Shown: positions 57,797-64,000 of the stretch, one piece after another
Numbering within the stretch: position 1 is the first letter of the stretch
How the letters are laid out: every line of letters starts with the position of its first letter
From: Agrypnia vestita
Taxonomy: Eukaryota; Arthropoda; Insecta; Trichoptera; Phryganeidae
Assembly (NCBI GenBank): GCA_016648135.1
Contig: JADDOH010004296.1
Span: 35,460 to 99,459 of the forward strand
DNA: 64,000 nucleotides
Direction of reading: 5' to 3'
Program-made: the position numbers and the translations under genes
The notes under the pieces: model-generated
The model's input: only the letters and a program-made list of their open reading frames with translations
Database searches by the model: none
What the model was told of the DNA's origin: nothing

Positions 57797-58452
57797 TGTC
57801 ACGTGTCATGACTGCAGGAGGAAGTTATGGAAACGCTGGGATTTAATACAGGATTTATTGATTACTGAATAATTAATTAAACAAACGTACTAAGTCTCTC
57901 AACACTATTAAATGTAACGCCAATATTGAATTAAACTGTTTCGCAAATTTATCACTCGTAAATAGACACTTCTTTATAATCGCTTCAACACTTTATTCAC
58001 TATTCACCAGAAAAATCCATCCAATTTCAGCACGTGTTACTATTCGCTCTGGTTTATTTCGCTACGTAATCACTTTTCCGGAATATTCGCTCAAATATCG
58101 CACGCGGGTAAGTACTTCACTTAATTATCTGTCGCTTAGTTTACACGCCTAATGGTAACACTGTTTTCGCTTCGTGATTAGCCGCGTCGCTGGAAACGTC
58201 AAAATAACAATCGCCCTCCGCGGCCTGGATCCGTTTATTTATACTCGAAACGTGGAATTTTTTTGAACCTTCGAAACTTCTACAGTGTTTTCTCGCAAGT
58301 TCTCGTAATTTCCAGATGTCCCTGGAACTTTGGAGACGTCTCCCGAAAGCTGTAGATTACGCTAAGTTCTTCTGGAATCTTCGGTAGTATTGTGAACATT
58401 TCGAACAACTGTCACTTGACATGAGTGCGCGACTCCTTTCAGCCCCGTTACA
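57797..58452 (-). mobile_element. solo LTR of a retrotransposon
   Basis: The 656 bases are bounded by TG...CA (TGTAACGGGG at the minus-strand start, TGTCACGTG on the plus strand) and flanked by the 4-bp repeat ATAT (57793-57796, 58453-58456). On the minus strand a TATAAATAAA promoter box lies near 58240 and an AATAAA polyadenylation signal near 57860, at LTR-like spacing. No primer-binding site, gag or pol adjoins it, so it is what remains after LTR-LTR recombination. A 4-bp duplication suggests the Ty3/gypsy lineage. Confidence 0.75.
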
Positions 58453-58899
58453 ATATCCCTAAAATATAGAAGCTACCAGGATGTTCTTTCAAATATCGAA
58501 TTAAATAAAGATTAATCTAGATTAAATAAAGATGGATTGTTTTTCCTGGTTTCACCTAACGCATGGGAATTATTCAAATGCTTTTTGGATTCACTGCGTA
58601 ATATAAAATCGATATCTCTTTGAAAATGTAAAATAGATGCGTCATTTACAAAACACTGTATATTTAGATAACACTCGATTATTTTTGTGGTTTGATGTCG
58701 TTAACTTTATTAGCGAAATCGGCAAGGAAATGTTCCGGATTCTATATATTTATGTATTTAATTGAGTTTCTGACTCCTGTTAACCATTTATACTATGGGG
58801 AGAGGAGAAGTAATCATGAAGAGCGAATGGACTATGCTAAAAAATATTTGATGGCTTTCAATTTAATCCGAAATGGATTATTTGAATGCACAATTATTT
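58453..58899. other. unassigned AT-rich DNA
   Basis: Nothing recognised. Confidence 0.4.
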
Positions 58900-59265
58900 C
58901 TAGGGGAGGTAGTAATGTAGATAGGAGGGGGGGGGATGTTTTTTCGCGTGTGCCAAAAAAATAGTATGCAAAATTTAAATGGATTTGAGTACTAAGTTAA
59001 ATTTGAAGTTCATTATATTTGTATCTAGGGGAGGTAGAAGGGTAAATGGAGGAGATGAGATGTTTCCGTCGAGTCCTAAAGAATAATTATACAAAATTTG
59101 GGTCAGATCTGTCAAACGGTTTAGATAATATAACGTGGAAAGGTATGGGTTAATAAAGAGAGGGGTAAATGTGGCTTATGTTTTCCGCCGGGTCATAAAG
59201 AATTGTACGCAAAATTTTGGTCAGATCTGTCAAACTGTGTAGATTTGTATAGAAAACAGACAGAC
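58900..59265 (+). repeat. diverged 130-bp minisatellite units
   Basis: Units contain CTAGGGGAGGTAG, GTTTCCGTCGAGTCCTAAAG, AAAATTTGGGTCAGATCTGT and CAAACGGTTTAGA, matching the 17100 array. Each is shortened or diverged. Confidence 0.7.
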
Positions 59266-59824
59266 ATTGAATTTTACAGGTACAGGAAATACTGATGTGA
59301 CAGATATAAATTAAATGTTTTACATTGAAGATTTTGAATCGGAAAGCGTCTTAGGTTCTCAGCCAATGGCTATGGTGTTTATAGATGTTAAATAATAGTA
59401 TAGAATTAATTGAATGATAAAATAATCATGAGGTTATTTTCAAATTTAGTCAAATGCACTTTTTGACAAAGAGATAAAATGAGGCATTCATTGATTTTAA
59501 TTTCAATCTTTTGGCAGCGAAAAATAAATTATTATATATAATGTGATTGGAACGGATTTGATCCTGTTTTCATTTAACCTGTCTACATTTATGCACTATT
59601 AAAAACAAGATCTTGGCTTGGCATGATCTATAACAATAGAAAATATGTATAAATTAAAAAAATAAAAATAAAATTTTTGAAGATTTTTAAACGATTAGAA
59701 TTTGGCTAGATATGAAAATAACTTAATGCGAAGAATGCTCAAGAGAGTGATCTAACATTTCCAGTAAAAAAATGGAATTTGCCACTCATATACGTTACCT
59801 CCTGATATCTTACATAAAAAATAT
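59266..59824. other. unassigned AT-rich DNA
   Basis: Nothing recognised. Confidence 0.4.
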
Positions 59825-60381
59825 CGTCGCTGTATATATAATTAATTCTATGTGACGTTTTAGTACATTCTGAGGTAAACGAATAAAACTGTTTTAAAAA
59901 ATAATTGCACAGACTAGATTTATATAAAAACTAACCCATAAAAACAGAGTTTTTATTAACAGATTTTGTGCCTACTGCTCGCGTCGGGGTCATTACTCAT
60001 TTGTGTTGATTCCAATTTGAAAAAAACATTAAAATTTCGAAAAATCCAAAATTATACTATAATTATTTTAAAAAATTTAACGAAGAAGATCATTTTTATC
60101 GTCGCCATGAGTCTGCCTGCAAAGTTTCAGCTCGATTGGATCACGGAAAAAGGGTTAAAAATCGATCCAATTTTTTTCCGGCAGACATCAAACCGCAGAC
60201 GCTACGAGTTAAAAGAAAGGGAGTAAAAATATTTTAAATGATTACTAGGCAGACTTTCCAGATGAACGGCAATGTTTTTGCCATCTCTCCATTATTTATA
60301 TGAAAAATTAACAAATTGATTCGTTCATATCGGAATGTAATAAACGGCACATAGGATTTATTATACATATATACAGCGACG
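59825..60381. mobile_element. MITE (second copy of 19350 family) with an inserted family-U element
   Basis: 59825-59930 and 60225-60381 match 19350-19604 continuously. The 294 bases between are absent from the other copy. TIRs CGTCGCTGTATATATAA are intact at both ends and flanked by ATAT. Confidence 0.85.
59931..60224 (-). mobile_element. family-U element, complete copy (294 bp)
   Basis: On the minus strand it begins ACTCCCTTTCTTTTAACTCG and ends TTTTTATGGGTTAG. The empty MITE at 19350 fixes its limits to a few bases. It inserted in an A run with at most a few duplicated A. There are no strong TIRs, so it is not an obvious cut-and-paste MITE. An 86-codon plus frame (59966-60226) runs through it without known homology. 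Confidence 0.7.
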
Positions 60382-60413
60382 ATATAAACCATCGCACTCT
60401 CAAACAATTTATA

Positions 60414-60913
60414 CAGGGTTATTTGGAATTATGAGTCGAAAATGTTCAAGCTATCATGACCTTATATCAATAGTTATGGAGATATACGACATCAAAGTTC
60501 GCATTTTTTTCTCAATATTTCTGACTTATTTTTTGTAAAACGTTGAACTATCATTACAGTAACTTATATCAAATATGAAAAATTCATTCCCTTTAATACT
60601 AGTCGAATAAAATAATAAAAACCTTCGAATTCCAATTGGAAAACATTCCCATTGGAAAATTTTCAGGGTTTTTATCATTTTATTTACCTTGTATGAAATG
60701 AATGAATTTTTCGTAATCGATATAAGTTACTATAATGATAGTCCAACGTTTTACAAAAAATAAGTCAGAAATATTGAGAGAAAAATGCAAACTTTGATGT
60801 CGCATACCTCCATAACTATTGATATTGGGTCATGATAGCTTGAACATTTTCGACTCATAATCAAGGTAGGAATATAGTCCTGCGAGGTTATTAACGTTTT
60901 CCAAATAACCCTG
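60414..60913. mobile_element. palindromic MITE, copy 2 of the 30912 family
   Basis: It starts CAGGGTTATTTGGAATTATG and ends with the inverted sequence, sharing about 480 bases with 30912-31424. The left end lacks about 30 bases next to the TIR. It stands 32 bases from the previous MITE. Confidence 0.8.
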
Positions 60914-61139
60914 GATAATGTCTACACAGAGTTGATTGGTTCGTTGCAGAACGTACATAGATTTGAAAAAGAATATTTAAATATCTTCTCATTCGCAACA
61001 ACTTCTCGGCAACATTTATCTACTTTTAACACATTTTACATTGCATCCTGGCCTTCATCCAACAGTAGATACACATAGGCTGAAAAGTACTGCATATTTT
61101 TAAAGTAGAGATGTGTACAAGAACAAACTAGCTAATGGA

Positions 61140-61245
61140 AGGCCTGTGGCGCTGTGCTATGAAAATAGGACTTACAAGTCTCCCGGGACGAGGTTTTAAC
61201 TACCGACCACCTGATCACTGGGCTACCGCAACAGTACGTTAGCCA
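61140..61245 (-). mobile_element. tRNA-derived SINE (family D), copy 2
   Basis: The minus strand shows GCGGTAGCCCAGTGATCAGG (box A region), TAGTTAAAACCTCGTCCCGG as a decayed box B, and the shared body AAGTCCTATTTTCATAGCAC of the 52310 copy. Confidence 0.7.
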
Positions 61246-61249
61246 TTTA

Positions 61250-61965
61250 GCGCTTGTTCAGACACAGCGGGAACCGTGCCGTTTCAGAATCGCATGAGAT
61301 CCGTGCGGGTCACATTTACCTAGGTTTGTATTTGATCGTTCAGACACAACCGTGCGGTTAGTCAACCGCTGCGGTGCCCGCAACCCAACCGCTAGAAAAT
61401 AGACCCGCACGGCGCCCGCACGATCCTATTACTATGGAGCCTTACGAGAGCGTTCAGTCGCGTTGCGGGCACCGCACGGTTCCATGTCACAACAGGAGCA
61501 CGCGTGGATTATATTCTCTTTTCTATGGTTATGGATCGCTTTGACACTGAATTTTTTATTGATGAAGTGGAGAAAAGACCTGTAATATGGGAGAAAAGAC
61601 CTGTAATAGTGTGAGGATTACTCAAATACGCCAAGAACCAAGCTTGGCAGGAGTTGGTGGAGATATTTGGAAATGGTGGAAAAAAAGAGTATTTTAGAGA
61701 AGTAGGTATTTATTCACCAAAAATGAACTGACAGAATTATATTTATGTGTCTTGCCATGGAACACGGCCGTCGTTAACAAAGTAATGAGCGAATATATCT
61801 CTGATATTCAAAGATGGAGAACGGCACCAGAACTGTCAAACTGACGTTTATTTTCGCGCGCACAAATCGCTTATTAACCGCGGCTGTGTGAACAGATGAC
61901 ACAAATCGCGTGTTTTGAAACGCGATTCTGAAACTGAACGGTTCCCGCTGTGTCTGAACAAGCGC
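61250..61965 (+). mobile_element. PIF/Harbinger-type element, 716 bp
   Basis: The 45-bp TIRs begin GCGCTTGTTCAGACACAGCG, differ at only a few positions and are flanked by the triplet TTA on both sides (61247-61249, 61966-61968). That 3-bp duplication is the Harbinger signature. Subterminal GTGCGGTT/CCGCACGG words repeat inside. It carries a MADF-like gene remnant and no DDE transposase. Confidence 0.75.
61531..61735 (+). pseudogene. MADF/Myb-like DNA-binding protein remnant
   Basis: The frame reads MDRFDTEFFIDEVEKRPVIW, a repeated EKRPVI and a stop. AWQELVEIFGNGGKK follows downstream. F...V..RP.IWD... and AW.E....FG are the MADF domain pattern. PIF/Harbinger elements normally encode such a Myb-like partner next to the transposase, which supports the element call. 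The internal stop and duplication make it non-functional. Confidence 0.6.
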
Positions 61966-61968
61966 TTA

Positions 61969-62149
61969 AGGTACGCTATTTATATACGTTAATGTATTCA
62001 TAATATAAATATGTATATAGTATTCGGCAAAATACCATTGTATTAGGTAATCATTAAATTACTGAATATAACAACAGGTATATATTTTTTAAATAACTTA
62101 AGTAATATGGTGATAACTTAAATAATAAATAAATAATATGCTGATGGTG
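61969..62149. other. unassigned AT-rich DNA
   Basis: Nothing recognised. Confidence 0.4.
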
Positions 62150-62465
62150 GATGCTTTGCGGTTGCGTCTCGTGTGCATATTCCCCCAGTGAACCCGAATA
62201 GATTTTCATTTATTGTAGAATTGACTTTTGTGATTGAATTTAGTCTCTTTTCGATTGCTTATTCAAAAATTTTCGATATATTAGTTAAGTAGTATATAAC
62301 CTAGTATATAACTCTCAACGTTTGTTTAATTAGATTACACTACCGATATGATTGTAAGTGATTATCCCTCACCACACGCAAGAATCTTAATTCTTTTTGA
62401 TGAGATATAACATAAAATAATAATTTGATTGTTAATATTTGCTAGTTATCATTGTTAGAAAAGAA
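62150..62465. repeat. dispersed repeat, copy 2 (partner at 27595)
   Basis: Direct-orientation match to 27595-27910 over about 315 bases, with substitutions and small indels. Confidence 0.7.
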
Positions 62466-62599
62466 ATTATATGTATTATCTATTAAATAAATAAAAATAA
62501 AATTTTAACAGTATTTTTTCACGTATGTTCTGAGAACACAATTATTATTGGATTTGTATACTGCGAGATTATTATTTTTAATTACACTGTATTATAGAA

Positions 62600-63900
62600 G
62601 CCTCACAGAGACGAAGCTATTTATATGAGAATGTTGTGTGGAAGTCTCTTTAACGATATAAATGTAACGATGTACCTATCTATAATTACTGTTTCATGAG
62701 AAAGGACTACAGATGTCTCTAGCATAGTCCGGTCAAATATACGGAAGGTTCCCAAATTTGGAACATATTATATATACAACTTATAAAATTTTTTAAATGT
62801 TTGGATGTTCTTATTATGGAATTGGTGAACGTTGCATTGTGTAGAGCAATCACTTAAGGGGGGATAAGGTTTTTAAATTTTTTTTTCTGCATTTTATTTT
62901 TAATTTTTTAAATGAATTTATAACATCGTAAGAATATTGTGTCAAAATTTCAAGTCAATCGGAGCAAAATTGACGAAATTATGAACATTTGAGCGATACT
63001 CAGACTGATTTTCTATACCTGCTCGGGCAGCTAAGAGACGCCGCTCACCTGATGGAATACGGACGTGCTATTGTATTAGAGAGTTTTGCGTAGCAAGGAC
63101 AAAACAGATGTGATGATGAAAGCTCTTTGCAGTTTGGGAAACATGGCATGAAGATTATGTGTAAGTAGTAAAAATTTTAAGTGTTGGTTTTATTTTGTAA
63201 TTTTACAGTTGTGCAACACCACTTTACAATCGTTCTTCCCCAACATCTCACGCTTTTCATAAGTCGGGGTCCATCATAATTCAATAAACTTACTGCACCG
63301 ATGACCTTTTGAAATGTTGAAAAATATTTCGTTATATAATTTATGATTCGGGTAACGCTGGTAAGGTATCTTTTCCATTCAACTTGTTATTTAATTGTTT
63401 ATTTTTTTAATAACCAAATTTGTCAGATTATTTTCGCAAAAAATCGTGTTTCTACCTGCCCAAAGTGTTCCATATAAAATTGAAAAAATGAAATTTTAAA
63501 AACCACTCCCAGCTCTTACCTGTGGGAAACTCTATTATCTAACGAAATTGAACGAACTTTGATTTTTTTTTTGATTCAGATGATCTAGCCCACCCAAGGA
63601 TGAGGGACACCGCAATTCTACTTTTTTCCGAGACACGTCCGAATAATTGCTGCCATTGCCGTATTTTTTAATATTTCGTCTTGAAAATTTTACACAATAT
63701 TCTTCAAATATCATATTTTAAAGTACTATTGGTTTTAATAAAGATATTTTAACTGTGTCGTCACAAAAAATTCACAAAAACATGCCTTTTTTTGTACGAA
63801 TTAACCTTCCCCCCCCATAAGCCGGCTCATATAGGTTGTATGCCCTGGGCCATCGTATCTGTGAGACTTCAATAATTATAAATTATATAATTAAAATTAA
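62600..63900. repeat. family-V repeat copy interrupted at 62858
   Basis: 62600-62857 and 63817-63900 together match 37830-38010 and 44400-44600 (GGTGAACGTTGCATTGTGTA, CACTTAAG, then CCGGCTCATATAGGTTGTAT, GCCCTGGGCCATCGTATCTG). The two halves are split by the insertion at 62858-63816. Confidence 0.7.
62858..63816. mobile_element. 959-bp insertion flanked by TTAA/ATAA, G-run termini
   Basis: It starts GGGGGGATAAGGTTTTTAAA. The right end, read on the minus strand, starts GGGGGGGGAAGGTTAATTCG, so short TIRs are present. TTAA (62854-62857) and ATAA (63817-63820) flank it. A TTAA target is typical of piggyBac and Kolobok elements. No transposase is recognised. The centre (63010-63110) has balanced composition without an assignable frame. 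Confidence 0.6.
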
Positions 63901-64000
63901 TTTTATTATTTTTAATTAATAATTATAATTAAATATAATTTTGTGATTTTGTAACTTTAGAAAATATTAATAAATATTTAACGCTAGAAAGAAGTTTAAA

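Overview
The window looks like a gene-poor, strongly AT-rich piece of an insect nuclear genome, most likely from a moth or butterfly. The reasons are the absence of bacterial-style gene packing, short spliceosomal-type intron signals, and a dense mix of insect transposon families. These include a complete mariner very close to the Hsmar1/cecropia lineage, 3' stubs of LINEs whose C-terminal region resembles those common in Lepidoptera, tRNA-derived SINEs, Harbinger and hAT-like elements, and Helitron-like repeats. The lepidopteran assignment is an inference. I recognise no ordinary host protein-coding gene. The stretch is best read as intergenic or long-intron DNA.

Region by region. 0-5 kb: a 657-bp foldback element (433-1089), a TIR DNA transposon (1285-2769) carrying a broken two-exon transposase fragment, a 356-bp MITE (2797-3152), a cluster of small GC-rich hairpins (about 3757-3917) and a near-perfect 110-bp-arm palindrome (4633-4875). 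5-17 kb: LINE 3' ends at 5684, 8345, 9243 and 11250, then about 5 kb (12.4-17.0 kb) with little recognisable. 17-23 kb: a 130-bp tandem array, an element built of GCATGC-rich subterminal repeats (17589-18351), a MITE (19350-19604), a 28-bp tandem repeat (20658-20890), a SINE and a repeat called family U here. 23-30 kb: a CpG-rich patch with TGACGTCA and GCGCATGCGC boxes, an internally deleted mariner with a LINE inserted in it, a Helitron-like element and more LINE debris. 30-45 kb: a foldback MITE, SINEs, LINE C-termini, and several Penelope-like fragments bearing hammerhead-ribozyme-like cores. It also holds a three-part mariner/LINE chimera (41565-42355). 45-64 kb: a deleted Harbinger (47.4-48.0 kb), the intact mariner (50317-51602), SINEs, a TIR element with palindromic ends (53017-54040), a solo LTR (57797-58452), a MITE with another element inserted into it (59825-60381), a Harbinger-type element with a MADF-domain remnant (61250-65) and a TTAA-flanked insertion (62858-63816).

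The only open reading frame that looks functional is the 339-residue mariner transposase at 50395-51414. Its catalytic triad and 29-bp terminal repeats are intact. The most unusual recurring signal is a set of about ten hammerhead-ribozyme-like cores (CTGATGA, a short hairpin, then GAAAC) near 4.7, 32.4, 35.2, 38.5, 39.2, 41.1, 41.4, 49.1 and 52.9 kb. In many of them helix III is only a short, often self-complementary tract (ACGT, ACCGGT, ACTAGT), as expected for hammerheads that cleave as dimers. They often sit in inverted pairs, which fits terminal repeats of Penelope-like retroelements.
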